Of a stretch of DNA of 64,000 nt, positions 1 through 9,246 are shown piece by piece. The stretch is from the NCBI RefSeq assembly GCF_022397915.1, contig NZ_JAKEUO010000009.1, positions 60,665-124,664 of the forward strand. The letters are read 5' to 3'. A model generated the notes under the pieces. It worked only from the letters and a program-made list of their open reading frames with translations. It ran no database searches and had not been told where the DNA came from. Source of the stretch: Vibrio sp. Isolate34. Lineage in GTDB: Bacteria > Pseudomonadota > Gammaproteobacteria > Enterobacterales > Vibrionaceae. Positions within the stretch are counted from its first letter, which is position 1; each line of letters starts with the position of its first letter. The position numbers and the translations under genes were made by a program.

Positions 1-640
1 CCACAATTTCAGAGGTCGCTTTCTCGGTGTGAACTTGCACACCCAAGTCTTCAATTTTTCGTCTTAGTAGGGCACCGCCACCATCATCCAGTTGAACGGC
101 CATAAGGCGAGGAGCAAACTCAACCACATGCGTTTCTAAACCAAGGTTCTTCACCGCGTTCGCCGCTTCTAAACCGAGCAAACCACCACCAATGACCACG
201 CCCGATTTGCTCTGTTTACCCGATAGCTCAATCGCATCGAGATCTTCAATCGTACGGTACACATGACAGTGTTCCTGATCGTTACCCGGAATCGGAGGCA
301 CAAACGGGAATGAACCCGTTGCAAGAATCAGCTTGTCGTAGCTTTCAACGTGGCCGCTGTCGGTAATAACCGTTTGATTTGCTGTATCAAGCTCAGTGAC
401 TTGTGCGTTAATCAGATACTTAACGCCGTTTTCTTGGTAATAAGCTTCGCTTGTTAAAGCCAAATCGTCGGCTGTCTTACCGTTGAAGTAGGCCGTAAGT
501 TGAACACGGTCGTAGGCAAGGCGCGATTCCTCACTGAAGGTAATAACTTCATATTGGTCTGAATCAGCTTGAATGATGTTGTCGATAAATTTGTGGCCAA
601 CCATGCCATTACCAACGACGACAATCTTTTGTTTGCTCAT
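1..640 (-). CDS. nirB: NADH-dependent nitrite reductase large subunit, N-terminal part (cut by window edge)
   Basis: Cytoplasmic assimilatory nitrite reductase, which reduces nitrite to ammonium with NADH. Only about 213 N-terminal residues lie in the window; the full protein is normally about 850 residues. Visible are the FAD-binding start (MSKQKIVVVGNGMVG, with GNGMVG at residues 10-15) and the second dinucleotide-binding motif GGGLLGLEAA near residue 147, as in NirB. The siroheme and Fe-S parts are outside. The start is the ATG at 640, with a purine-rich stretch (AAAGGAA) upstream. The gene diverges from nasA, the enzyme that supplies nitrite, and has a sigma54-like promoter at 761-776. 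The call is firm for the family; NirB is preferred over other NADH:FAD oxidoreductases because of nasA. Confidence 0.9.
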   Translation of the reverse strand, partial: MSKQKIVVVGNGMVGHKFIDNIIQADSDQYEVITFSEESRLAYDRVQLTAYFNGKTADDLALTSEAYYQENGVKYLINAQVTELDTANQTVITDSGHVESYDKLILATGSFPFVPPIPGNDQEHCHVYRTIEDLDAIELSGKQSKSGVVIGGGLLGLEAANAVKNLGLETHVVEFAPRLMAVQLDDGGGALLRRKIEDLGVQVHTEKATSEIV

Positions 641-760
641 AGTAAATTCCTTTTTTTCTGGCTTCCTAGCGTTTCTAAAACTGCCCACTCTCTGGTGGAT
701 AATGTGCTGTTCTTCCAATGAACTGAAAACTGTAAATTTTGAGTTGTTGGCAAATAGGGC

Positions 761-776
761 AGCAAGTAGGATGCCA
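761..776 (-). promoter_or_regulatory. Sigma54-type promoter of nirB
   Basis: On the minus strand the sequence TGGCATCCTACTTGCT fits the RpoN consensus TGGCACG-N4-TTGCW with correct -24/-12 spacing and only two departures. It lies about 120 bases upstream of the nirB start. Nitrogen-assimilation genes in gammaproteobacteria are often RpoN/NtrC-dependent, which supports the reading. No transcription start is visible from sequence alone. Confidence 0.6.
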
Positions 777-905
777 GATAAAAATAGATATCGAGAAAAG
801 TAAAAATAACAATTAAAATCAGTGGTTTAATTAAATGATAAACAGCTCAATTACCCCTAAAGTGGTAGATTTAAAAAAGAGAATATTTATGAAAATGAGC
901 CTTTG

Positions 906-931
906 TGGTGCAAAATTGATCAACATGGTGC
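906..931. promoter_or_regulatory. Paired NtrC-like half-sites between nirB and nasA
   Basis: TGGTGC occurs at 906-911 and again at 926-931, each continuing as TGGTGCAAAA, so two direct 10-base repeats sit 20 bases (two helical turns) apart. GGTGCA is the half-site of the NtrC palindrome TGCACC-N5-GGTGCA. The pair lies about 130 bases from the nirB RpoN site and about 115 from the nasA one, a normal enhancer distance for both. Only one arm of each palindrome is clear, so the assignment is tentative. Confidence 0.4.
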
Positions 932-1046
932 AAAAATCTCAATATTTCGCTAGTTACATTTAATTAACATTGCTTTTTGTAAGTGATTTTATTTTAAGTC
1001 TTTGTAAATAATGGTTATTTTTCTTGTTGTGGAAAGGGGTAAATAG

Positions 1047-1062
1047 TGGCGTGCAAATTGCT
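1047..1062 (+). promoter_or_regulatory. Sigma54-type promoter of nasA
   Basis: TGGCGTGCAAATTGCT matches the RpoN consensus TGGCACG-N4-TTGCW with exact spacing (GG of the -24 element to GC of the -12 element) and two mismatches in the less conserved part. It lies about 100 bases upstream of the nasA start codon at 1161. Together with the mirror-image site for nirB it implies shared nitrogen-limitation control. Confidence 0.65.
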
Positions 1063-1160
1063 GTAATTAAAAAGACAAAATTTCATAGCTGAGCAAGGGT
1101 CATAAACGACGCTCTGTTCGCTAGATGAGAAACATAAGAACATTGCACGAGGGAAGAGTG

Positions 1161-3725
1161 ATGAGTTCAAACAAGGATTGGATTAAATCAACGTGTGCTT
1201 ACTGTGGCGTAGGTTGTGGCATTGAAGTGAGGCCCACTTCTTCAGGGAAACTGGAAGTGCGTGGCGATAAAGACCACCCATCGAATTATGGCAAGCTGTG
1301 TACTAAGGGCGCAGCGTTGGGCGACACCGTAACGCCAATTGGCCGTTTAACTCAGCCGATGCAGCGAGTAGATAACGAACAACAGCAATTGCCTTGGGGC
1401 GAGGCTTCACAATTGGTGGCAGATAAGTTTGCCCAAGCGATTAAAGAGCATGGGCCAGATTCGGTCGCCTTCTATGTATCTGGTCAATTGCTGACTGAAG
1501 ATTACTATGTCGCCAACAAACTGATGAAAGGTTTTATTGGTAGCGCCAACATCGACAGTAACTCTCGCCTTTGTATGGCATCGAGTGTGGTTGGGCATAA
1601 ACGCGCGTTTGGCACCGATACCGTTCCTGTCTGTTATGAAGATTTAGAACAAGCAGAAGTCGTCGTTATCACTGGCTCAAACCTCGCTTGGTGTCACCCT
1701 GTGTTATTCCAAAGGTTAAGAGCGGCCAAACAAGCCAACCCTGCATTGAAAGTGATCGTGATTGACCCGCGTTATACCGATACTTGTGAAATTGCCGACA
1801 TGCACTTGGCGTTGGAGTCAGGCTCAGATGTCGCACTGTTCAATGGTTTGCTAGCCTACTTAGATGACAACGACCATCTCGATACTGACTACATTGAACA
1901 CCACACCCAAGGTTTTACCGAAGCCATTCGATCCGCAACTCATTACCGTTATACCGAGTCTGGCTGGGGAGACAAAAGTGTTCCCGACCTAACAGGGCTT
2001 ACTGAGCAGCAACTTGAACAGTTCTACAAGCTGTTTGCTTCGAATGAGAAAGTGCTCACCATCTATTCCCAAGGCGTAAACCAATCCACACAAGGGTGCG
2101 ACAAGGTAAACGCCATTATTAATTGCCATTTAGCGACCGGAAAAATCGGTAAGGCCGGCATGGGGCCTTTCTCTGTAACAGGCCAGCCAAACGCCATGGG
2201 TGGTCGAGAGGTGGGTGGCCTAGCCAATACCTTAGCGGCGCACTTTGAATTTGGCGATCCGCAATCACACCAAACCGTCAGTGAGTTTTGGCAAACTGAC
2301 AGCTTGGCTACTCGCGCAGGCTTAAAAGCCATCGACCTATTTGATGCGATGAATGAGGGCAAGATAAAAGCTGTGTGGATCATGGCAACCAATCCAGTGG
2401 TGAGTTTGCCTGACAGCGAGAAAATCAAAACCGCATTAGAGATGTGTCCGTTTGTGGTGGTGTCGGACTGCATTGCCGATACGGAAACCACACGTTTGGC
2501 TGATGTGGTGTTGCCTGCGCAGGGGTGGAGTGAAAAGTCCGGCACTGTGACCAACTCTGAGCGTCGAATTTCACGCCAACGCCGCGTATTACCAAGCCCT
2601 GGCGAAGCCAAACCCGATTGGTGGATATTAAAAGAAGTCGCGCAAAAGATGGGATTCAAAGATCAGTTTGATTACCGCCACGAAGGCGAGATTTTCAAAG
2701 AGTATTGCGAGATGACCGCGCTTGGTAATGAAACAGGTAAAGCGCGTGATTTATGCTTAATCGGTCTTACTCAGTTAGATGAGAAAGGCTATGGCGAACT
2801 CACTCCCCAACAATGGCCAGTACTTGAATATCAACCAGAGATCATTGAACAGCGCATGTTCACCGATGGCGAGTTCTTTACTGAATCAGGCAAAGCGCAG
2901 TTTATCGCGGTTGAGCACGACAAGCCGATTGCCGATACCAGTGTCGAATTTCCACTTATCATGAACACAGGTCGAATTCGAGACCAATGGCACACCATGA
3001 GTCGCACTGGCTTAGCCGCAGGTTTAGGTGAACACACACCAGAACCCTTTGTCGCTATGCATCCAGATACGATTGCTGAGCTTGGCTTAGACGAGTTTGG
3101 GCTAGATGCTTTCAATCACGCCACAATTAATCCAGTGGTAAAAGTGCGCAGTGCACAAGGGGAGTGCCAAGCCCGCTTAGTGGTAACCAAAGAGATGCGC
3201 CGGGAACAAGTATTCATGCCTATCCACTGGAATGCCCCAACCGCCAAAGACAGCAAGCCGTGTGACCTGATTTTGCCTCATACCGATGCGGCATCAGGCC
3301 AACCAGAGTTTAAACACACACCTGTTGTCGTAGAGCCGTGTGGTTATCGCAGTGAAGCCGCATTGGTCAGCGACAAAGTGATGGATTGCGGTGGTTTTGA
3401 TTACTGGGTACGCCAAAGAGTGGAGGGCGGTTTTCTGTATCGCATTTCATCATCTAAGAACCCAATGGAGTTGGTGATTCAACTTGCCAACACACTCGAT
3501 GCTTTACCAGAACCCAACGCAGAGGCGATTAAATCACTCCATTACCACGGCAATAAATCATTCAAGAACTATGGTTCTGCCAAGCTGGATCAATTTGGCG
3601 TAAAGCAAGCCTTTGTGGTGAACAGTAAGCTCGACCATCAAAGCATCGACTGGCTAGTGGAATGCCTAACCCGAGAAGCCGATGAAGAGTTCGAAGTCGA
3701 GTTTTTGAGTACCATGGCAAAGTAG
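1161..3725 (+). CDS. nasA: Assimilatory nitrate reductase catalytic subunit
   Basis: Cytoplasmic molybdopterin enzyme that reduces nitrate to nitrite for nitrogen assimilation; nirB next door continues to ammonium. The protein begins MSSNKDWIKSTCAYCGVGCG, and the Cys cluster CAYCGVGC ... GKLCTKGAA is the N-terminal [4Fe-4S] site of the NasA/NapA/FdhF family. The body is a Mo-bis-MGD domain (for example SRLCMASSV), followed by a C-terminal dinucleotide-binding domain and an extra tail of about 130 residues containing cysteines. Length is 854 residues. An in-frame ATG lies at 1125, but 1161 is chosen because GAGGGAAGAG directly precedes it and the family motif starts 12 residues later. There is no signal peptide, which argues against periplasmic NapA. 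Confidence 0.92.
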   Translation: MSSNKDWIKSTCAYCGVGCGIEVRPTSSGKLEVRGDKDHPSNYGKLCTKGAALGDTVTPIGRLTQPMQRVDNEQQQLPWGEASQLVADKFAQAIKEHGPDSVAFYVSGQLLTEDYYVANKLMKGFIGSANIDSNSRLCMASSVVGHKRAFGTDTVPVCYEDLEQAEVVVITGSNLAWCHPVLFQRLRAAKQANPALKVIVIDPRYTDTCEIADMHLALESGSDVALFNGLLAYLDDNDHLDTDYIEHHTQGFTEAIRSATHYRYTESGWGDKSVPDLTGLTEQQLEQFYKLFASNEKVLTIYSQGVNQSTQGCDKVNAIINCHLATGKIGKAGMGPFSVTGQPNAMGGREVGGLANTLAAHFEFGDPQSHQTVSEFWQTDSLATRAGLKAIDLFDAMNEGKIKAVWIMATNPVVSLPDSEKIKTALEMCPFVVVSDCIADTETTRLADVVLPAQGWSEKSGTVTNSERRISRQRRVLPSPGEAKPDWWILKEVAQKMGFKDQFDYRHEGEIFKEYCEMTALGNETGKARDLCLIGLTQLDEKGYGELTPQQWPVLEYQPEIIEQRMFTDGEFFTESGKAQFIAVEHDKPIADTSVEFPLIMNTGRIRDQWHTMSRTGLAAGLGEHTPEPFVAMHPDTIAELGLDEFGLDAFNHATINPVVKVRSAQGECQARLVVTKEMRREQVFMPIHWNAPTAKDSKPCDLILPHTDAASGQPEFKHTPVVVEPCGYRSEAALVSDKVMDCGGFDYWVRQRVEGGFLYRISSSKNPMELVIQLANTLDALPEPNAEAIKSLHYHGNKSFKNYGSAKLDQFGVKQAFVVNSKLDHQSIDWLVECLTREADEEFEVEFLSTMAK

Positions 3726-3761
3726 CTGATTACCTCTAACCGATTAATACCTTAAGCTAAG

Positions 3762-3786
3762 CGCCGACAATTACGTCGGCGTTTTT
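3762..3786 (+). terminator. Rho-independent terminator of nasA
   Basis: A perfect 7-bp stem CGCCGAC/GTCGGCG with a 6-base loop is followed by TTTTT. It begins 36 bases after the nasA stop codon. The group II intron starts 3 bases after the T-run. Confidence 0.85.
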
Positions 3787-3789
3787 GTT

Positions 3790-4430
3790 GTGCGCCGAGC
3801 ATGGTGTCAACCTAAGAGGTGAAAGTCCTCTACGTGCCTTGTCGAGCGGGAAGCGTTAGCCTATGCAAGGGTGTTCATCGTGAGGTGGAATCTGAAGGAA
3901 GCAAATGGCAAAACATAGCTTTGACGAACAGAAATCTGATATTAGGCATAATCAACTTGGGTAACCTAGCAACAGATAGAATAGCCCAAAGTCTCGAACA
4001 GAAGTGTGATTATGTAAATCAGGCAGAGCTATGGGAAAGGGTGGCATCTTACCTCGGGAGATCTTATCAATTGTCTTCGTGACTAGGCTAGCAGTGATGC
4101 TAGACGAAGATTGATAAGAAGTCAGCAGAGGGCATAGTACTTACGTTGTAGGGAAGGCCTGAACCAAGGTTTTAGATAAACGGTTAACAAATTCTCAGTG
4201 TGTGCGGAGTCTCAGTAAAGAGTAGAAACCCTACAGCTACGTTAGGAATAGGTGGAGAAGTCGGAAACGGATCTGCGACTAACGAAGAGAGACAAGACAC
4301 AATGGCGTTGAAGTTAGACAGTTGATCTAGGCCAACAGATGTTTGGTATACCTTGGAACCGCCGTATGCGACCCACGCTTGTAGGGTGGTGTGAGAGGAC
4401 GGAGGCCGTGAGGCCTCCTCCTACTCGATT
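3790..4430 (+). mobile_element. ORF-less group II intron (ribozyme remnant, maturase gene missing)
   Basis: The element starts with the canonical GTGCGCC 5' end. It carries recognisable domain I blocks (GAGGTGAAAGTCCTCTACG, GTTAGCCTATGCAAGGGTG, GAGGTGGAATCTGAAGGAAGC, GACGAACAGAAATC). Near the 3' end is a domain V-like hairpin (GGAACCGCCGTATGCG ... GGGTGGTGTGAG, about 4355-4395), then a domain VI-like stem (GGAGGCC/GGCCTCC) and the end CTACTCGATT. A full-length relative would encode a roughly 400-600 residue reverse transcriptase/maturase in domain IV. Here that space is replaced by a long hairpin (TCTTATCAAT ... ATTGATAAGA, about 4063-4118), and no RT motif is visible. TTGTTGTGC occurs at both boundaries (3785-3793 and 4429-4437). 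Splicing would need a maturase in trans. Exact ends are inferred from consensus. Confidence 0.85.
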
Positions 4431-4487
4431 GTTGTGCCTTCGGAACAACAAATGACTCTCTATTAAGACTAAAGAAAACTCACATAA

Positions 4488-6509
4488 TTACAATGTACGT
4501 CCAACTTCAAAGCCGTCCCAGATTGCAGTCATGATCGTTCTCGCTTTTTGGCTATCACCGATATTGAATACTTCTTCAACATCTAGCTGATTGGCGAGTT
4601 CTTCATGCAAGTGGTCTTCAGCTTTGTATCCAAGTGCCAGTACAACGTGATCAGATAACATTTCGACACTGTTGTTCTCAATATTTAGACATACACCGTT
4701 ATCAGTGATTCTTTCTAATCGGGTTGAAGTCAAAACGTTAACTTGTTCTTTGACGAGAAGCTCTTTTAACATTTGATAGTTAGCGAAGCAGGTTCCGTGA
4801 GGGCCGCCAATGATATCGTCAGACGCTTCAACTAAAGTGACCGCTTTGCCTTGTTGTGCCATCCACAAAGCCGCTTCTGCGCCAACTAAGCCAGCACCAA
4901 CCACACAGACCTTATCGCCAGTTATACGCTCAGGGTTCATCAACATATCTTCGGCTACTAGAACATGCGCTTTATCTCTCCCTTCCAACCAGTTCGGCTG
5001 AGTAGGGCGTGAACCTGTAGCGAAAATAACACTGTCTGGCTTTTCATTTTCTATCGATGCTTTGTCCGCTGCCGTGTTGAGTTTGACGTCTACATTGTGT
5101 CGAGTCATTTCACCGCTGAACCACTCAATCAAGGTTTTATCATCATGCTTGAATGGAGGTTGGCTTCCTGGGATTACATTGCCACCGAGCTCGCTACCTT
5201 TCTCGAAAAGGACAACGTTATGACCGCGTTCTGAAGCAATTCTTGCAGCTTCCATTCCTGCGACACCACCACCAACAACGACAACCTTTTTGGTCTTGTG
5301 AGTTGGCAATAATCTGAACTCTTCTTCTCGTCCACAGCTTGGGTTAACAGCGCAAGATAGGTTGCCCACTTCTGCCATACGGCCAAGACAGCCAAGGTGA
5401 CAAGACAAGCAAGGACGAACTTCTTCGAAGCGACCTCTGCGGATTTTGTTGACTGTATCAGAGTCTGCAAGTAGCGGCCTACCCAGTGACACGCCATCAC
5501 AAATGCCATTTTGAACTGCATGCGAAGCGAGGTCTGGATTTTCCATGCGACCAGCCATCAAGACAGGAATATCGACCACTTCTGAAACGGCTTTGCAGTA
5601 TGGTTTGTACATGCCTGGTTGGAAGTAGTTTGGCGGGTGATTCCAATACCATGAGTCATAGGTACCAGCATCAACATTGAGTGCATCGAATCCTGCACTT
5701 TGCAGGTATTCAGCGGCTCTAAGGCCTTCTTCCATATCTCTACCCACCTCTTCCGCTCGCTCACCCGGAAGAATACCTTGGCCAAAACCTTTCATATTTC
5801 CTTTGACTGAGTAACGTAGTGATACAGGGAAGTCTTTGCCACAAACGGCTTTGATGCCTTCTACAATCTCTACGGCAAAGCGATAGCGGTTTTCAAAGCT
5901 TCCACCGTATTGGTCGGTGCGTTGGTTGAAGAATTCCATGGTGAATTGGTCGAGCAAGTAGCCCTCATGAACCGCATGTATCTCAACACCGTCAAAGCCT
6001 GCTTTTTGAGCAATGGCAGCGGACTCAACAAACTTAGAGATAAAGTATTTTACTTCTTCAGTCGTCAGTTCGCGGTGAGTAATTTCAGGGTTGAAGCGGT
6101 TTGGTGCTTCAGAAGGTGCGATGGATTTATCTTCAGGTGTGAAGCCTGGAATACAAGAACGTCCCCAGCCAGCGGTGAGCTGAGCAAATATCTTCGTACC
6201 GTAAGTATGAACTCGCTCGGTCATCTCTTTTGCGCTACGGATATAAGCCGTTGGGTGGTTTGTTGGGCATGGAAGTGAAGGCATAGGGAATTGTTCAAGC
6301 TCATTCTCTACCATTTGCACACCGGTAATGATCAGGCCAACACCGCCGCGAGCGCGAGCGACATAATATTCAATGCCACGACTGTTATACGCACCATCAC
6401 CATCGACACAACCTAATGTGCCCATAGGAGCCATTGAATACCGATTTTTTAACTTTAATGAGCCGATCTGCATCGGCTCAAAAAGCACGGAGTGCTCTTG
6501 TTTAAACAT
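4488..6509 (-). CDS. Old-yellow-enzyme family Fe-S flavoprotein (2-enoate / 2,4-dienoyl-CoA reductase type)
   Basis: 673 residues in the three-part layout of 2-enoate reductase, FadH and BaiCD. An FMN-binding TIM barrel of about 345 residues opens with LFEPMQIGSLKLKNRYSMAPMG and carries the active-site segment GVEIHAVHEGYLLDQF. A [4Fe-4S] Cys cluster CLSCHLGC plus a further Cys lies near residues 368-390. An FAD/NAD(P) half follows, with VVVVGGGVAGMEAA near 410 and VVGAGLVGAEAA near 550. Members use NAD(P)H to reduce activated C=C bonds in unsaturated acids or acyl-CoAs. The gene sits behind an AraC regulator and across from a CoA-transferase/FadBA-like operon, so a role in unsaturated-acid catabolism is likely. 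The substrate is unknown. No terminator with a T-run is seen after the stop. Confidence 0.85.
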   Translation of the reverse strand: MFKQEHSVLFEPMQIGSLKLKNRYSMAPMGTLGCVDGDGAYNSRGIEYYVARARGGVGLIITGVQMVENELEQFPMPSLPCPTNHPTAYIRSAKEMTERVHTYGTKIFAQLTAGWGRSCIPGFTPEDKSIAPSEAPNRFNPEITHRELTTEEVKYFISKFVESAAIAQKAGFDGVEIHAVHEGYLLDQFTMEFFNQRTDQYGGSFENRYRFAVEIVEGIKAVCGKDFPVSLRYSVKGNMKGFGQGILPGERAEEVGRDMEEGLRAAEYLQSAGFDALNVDAGTYDSWYWNHPPNYFQPGMYKPYCKAVSEVVDIPVLMAGRMENPDLASHAVQNGICDGVSLGRPLLADSDTVNKIRRGRFEEVRPCLSCHLGCLGRMAEVGNLSCAVNPSCGREEEFRLLPTHKTKKVVVVGGGVAGMEAARIASERGHNVVLFEKGSELGGNVIPGSQPPFKHDDKTLIEWFSGEMTRHNVDVKLNTAADKASIENEKPDSVIFATGSRPTQPNWLEGRDKAHVLVAEDMLMNPERITGDKVCVVGAGLVGAEAALWMAQQGKAVTLVEASDDIIGGPHGTCFANYQMLKELLVKEQVNVLTSTRLERITDNGVCLNIENNSVEMLSDHVVLALGYKAEDHLHEELANQLDVEEVFNIGDSQKARTIMTAIWDGFEVGRTL

Positions 6510-6663
6510 AATTTAATCTCCAATAATTGAATGCATTTGGTTTTAACCAAAGCAAGAACTGGGGATATTAAAGCAAGCGAATTATGTTATAACTTTGCAT
6601 TTTAGGACAAAGATTTTGCCTAATGTGCCATCGAATATATTGTTGATTTAGATCAGCCTTTGA

Positions 6664-7692
6664 TTAAGCGATGGTTTGATTTCGCCTTAATTTTATTGGG
6701 CTTAACCCTGTCCATCTCTTAAATGCCCGAGAGAAAGTACTCAAATCCGCAAAACCTAGCTGGTAGGCAATTTCGGTCATGCTTATGTGTTGGTCTTCTA
6801 ACAGGTGAAGTGCTTTCTCTAACTTATACTTTTCTACGACACCTCGATAACTGGTATTCAGTTCGGAAAGCCTTCTATTCAAAGTCCTGATGTTCATATT
6901 GAGTGACTGAGCAAGGCTCTCACCAGAGATACTTTCCAAGCTTTGGGTCTGATTAAGAACATTATAGATTTGCAGGATTAAGTCGCCTCTTTTCAAGGAT
7001 TCAGCGTCTTTTCGTAATAGGTTCAATACAGAAAAATAAACCCCTTCATCATAACTGTCTAATGGTTTATGTAGGTGCTTTTTATCAATTGAGATCTTTC
7101 TTATTGGGTGTCCCGCGGTAACTTTTGCTCCGGTTAATTGTTCAAGTTGCTCAGTCTTCTCTGCGCAAAAGTTATGCTCAATCAGTTTTACGTTGATGTC
7201 AATGTCTTCAAAGTTGATCACATGCTTGAGTATAAAAATGAAGGTGGCGATCAGCATGGTTATACCAAGGTAGGTGACATGGCTCTCTTGATTGTAGGGC
7301 TCATTATCGAGTATCCATAGTTCCGCATTTCCTTGTTTGCTTTCGCGATATTGAAGACGGATAGGTGACGCTACTACGATTGAGAATTCGGCTGCGGTTT
7401 TTAGCAATGTCTCGATATCGGGTGCTGTCCATAACACCAAAGAATAACTGCCAAACGTTAACGGAGTGACATGCTTCGCAGCCCTTACTGGAACGAGCTC
7501 ATCGTCAGTACATTCACACAACTTTACCAGTTCTTCTCTAAGATCATGAAAGTGTAATCGTCCTTCCGAATTTTTACGTTTTGACAGAATAGGTTGGCTT
7601 TCGACGTTAAGTTCTTTTGCGGCTAATGCCAGAAGCGATTGCCAACCTGAATGAACCGACAGTGAGTTATGAAATTGTTGTTCTAATGCCAT
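6664..7692 (-). CDS. AraC-family transcriptional regulator
   Basis: 342 residues. The N-terminal part looks like the ligand-binding domain of the OruR/ArgR-type AraC regulators (QSLLALAAKELNVES ... VKLCECTDDELVPVRAAKHV). The C-terminal part holds the two HTH motifs of the AraC domain, including MTEIAYQLGFADLSTFSRAFKRWTG-like residues in the last 60. It lies between the enoate reductase gene (same strand, about 150 bases downstream) and the divergent CoA-transferase operon, 237 bases away. Local activation of both by a substrate or CoA-ester signal is the simplest inference. The effector cannot be named. Confidence 0.88.
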   Translation of the reverse strand: MALEQQFHNSLSVHSGWQSLLALAAKELNVESQPILSKRKNSEGRLHFHDLREELVKLCECTDDELVPVRAAKHVTPLTFGSYSLVLWTAPDIETLLKTAAEFSIVVASPIRLQYRESKQGNAELWILDNEPYNQESHVTYLGITMLIATFIFILKHVINFEDIDINVKLIEHNFCAEKTEQLEQLTGAKVTAGHPIRKISIDKKHLHKPLDSYDEGVYFSVLNLLRKDAESLKRGDLILQIYNVLNQTQSLESISGESLAQSLNMNIRTLNRRLSELNTSYRGVVEKYKLEKALHLLEDQHISMTEIAYQLGFADLSTFSRAFKRWTGLSPIKLRRNQTIA

Positions 7693-7929
7693 TTTATGAC
7701 CTTATAAACCGGAGATGTGATCAAAAACGCAAAGTGATTAATTGTCCGGAATAGTGAATTTCTTGTCCTAAGGTGCAAAGTTAAAGTGTGGGGAAATTGT
7801 ATTATGAATAACGTGAAAAGGACATTTACCTACACCCTACGTTCATGCATAGCATACAATTTTTGGTCTTAATGGAAAAGTAATCTTCAAAATTTAGTCT
7901 GTTATGCAAAATATAATGAGAACTACATA

Positions 7930-9237
7930 ATGAATAATTGGAAAGAAGTCCATGGTGAAAAACTAGTCTCTTTAGAGTCTGCAGTAGGCAAACTCGTATC
8001 AGGTGACAAGATCTGGGCAGGCGGTTTGTTGTCCATTCCTGTTGTATTTCTTAAGGAGCTGGATAAGCACCTAAATCTGTTCAACGGTTGTGAAATCTAT
8101 ACGGGATTGATGACGACTCCCTTCGAATTTTTGAAGCCTCAATATCGAGATAACTTCAAGCATATCAGTCTTTTTATGGGGCCAATTGAAAGAAAGCTGC
8201 AAAGCACAGGCAACGTAGAAGTGACGAACTTTCATTTCTCGAATTTTGAAAGTATTTTTGAAAAACTGCAGCCGAATACGGTTGTTGTTGAAGTAACCCC
8301 ACCGAATGAAGAAGGTTTTGTTAGTTTGGGTGCGTGTGGCGGCGTAGCAACGAAGGTTGCACTGAAATATGCTTCTAAAGTGATTTTTGTTGTCAATGAA
8401 CAGCAACCTTTTATAGGGAATCAAGATAATATCGTTCATGTTGACCGCGCTAACGTACTGGTTGAAGGTCATCACAGTATTGCAATGCCTAAAGCTGGTT
8501 TACCTTCAGAGCTTGAGACCGAAATTGCAAAACACGTTAGCCCATACATCAAGGATGGAATGACAGTGCAAATTGGCATTGGAACCATCTCAAATGCGAT
8601 GGGTATGGCGCTTCGTGACCGTAAAGATCTAGGTGTTCACACAGAAATGTTTACAGAATCTCTGATGGAGATGTGTAAAGCCGGCGCAGTGACTGGTACC
8701 AAAAAGAACCACATACCAAACAAAATCGTCGCGGCATTCGCGGCTGGCCCGCAAGAGGTCATCGACTTTGTGCACAACAATGCAGACATAGAGATGGGCT
8801 CTATGAGTGAAGTTGTTAACCCATATGAAGTTGCTAAGAACGATAATTTTGCTTCAATCAATACGTGTTTGATGGTTGACCTTGGTGGTCAAGTTGCGTC
8901 TGAAGGGGCGGGTTTTAGCCAGATTTCAGGGTCTGGTGGCCAGTTAGATTTCGTACGAGCAGCGAACATGGCGAAAAATGGCGTCAGCATCTTAGCCTTG
9001 GCAGCAACGCGTGAAGGTAAAGATGGCTTAGAGTCGAATATTCGTTTGTCATTGCCAGTGGGAACACCGATTACCACGCCTCGTAACGATGTACATATTG
9101 TGGCGACGGAATACGGCTCGGCAAACCTGCGTGGTATGACAGTCTCTGAACGCGTGCATGCATTAGCGAATATCGCGCACCCAGATTTCCGAGAGTCGTT
9201 ACTGGCGGAAGCAAAACAACATGGCTTAGTGAAGTAG
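7930..9237 (+). CDS. Acetyl-CoA hydrolase/CoA-transferase family protein (4-hydroxybutyrate CoA-transferase type)
   Basis: 435 residues, single-chain family I CoA-transferase with both ACH1-type domains fused. Features seen are the glycine-rich PPNEEGFVSLGACGG, the segment MTVQIGIGTISNAMG, and HTEMFTESLMEM, whose Glu is the expected acyl-CoA intermediate carrier. It would move CoA from acetyl-CoA to a short or medium carboxylic acid in the cytoplasm, activating the substrate for the next two enzymes. The next gene starts 9 bases after the stop, so it is the first gene of a three-gene operon. There is no acyl-CoA synthetase nearby, so this is the only visible activation step. The actual acid is not known. 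Confidence 0.85.
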   Translation: MNNWKEVHGEKLVSLESAVGKLVSGDKIWAGGLLSIPVVFLKELDKHLNLFNGCEIYTGLMTTPFEFLKPQYRDNFKHISLFMGPIERKLQSTGNVEVTNFHFSNFESIFEKLQPNTVVVEVTPPNEEGFVSLGACGGVATKVALKYASKVIFVVNEQQPFIGNQDNIVHVDRANVLVEGHHSIAMPKAGLPSELETEIAKHVSPYIKDGMTVQIGIGTISNAMGMALRDRKDLGVHTEMFTESLMEMCKAGAVTGTKKNHIPNKIVAAFAAGPQEVIDFVHNNADIEMGSMSEVVNPYEVAKNDNFASINTCLMVDLGGQVASEGAGFSQISGSGGQLDFVRAANMAKNGVSILALAATREGKDGLESNIRLSLPVGTPITTPRNDVHIVATEYGSANLRGMTVSERVHALANIAHPDFRESLLAEAKQHGLVK

Positions 9238-9246
9238 GAGGTAATT

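Noticed and set aside
2063..2659. 198-residue open frame on the minus strand inside nasA
   Set aside because: It is fully antisense to a well-supported gene, has no ribosome site or family features, and its composition mirrors nasA codons.
3819..4082. 87-residue open frame inside the group II intron
   Set aside because: It covers conserved ribozyme sequence of domain I and shows no reverse-transcriptase motif; it is RNA structure read as protein.
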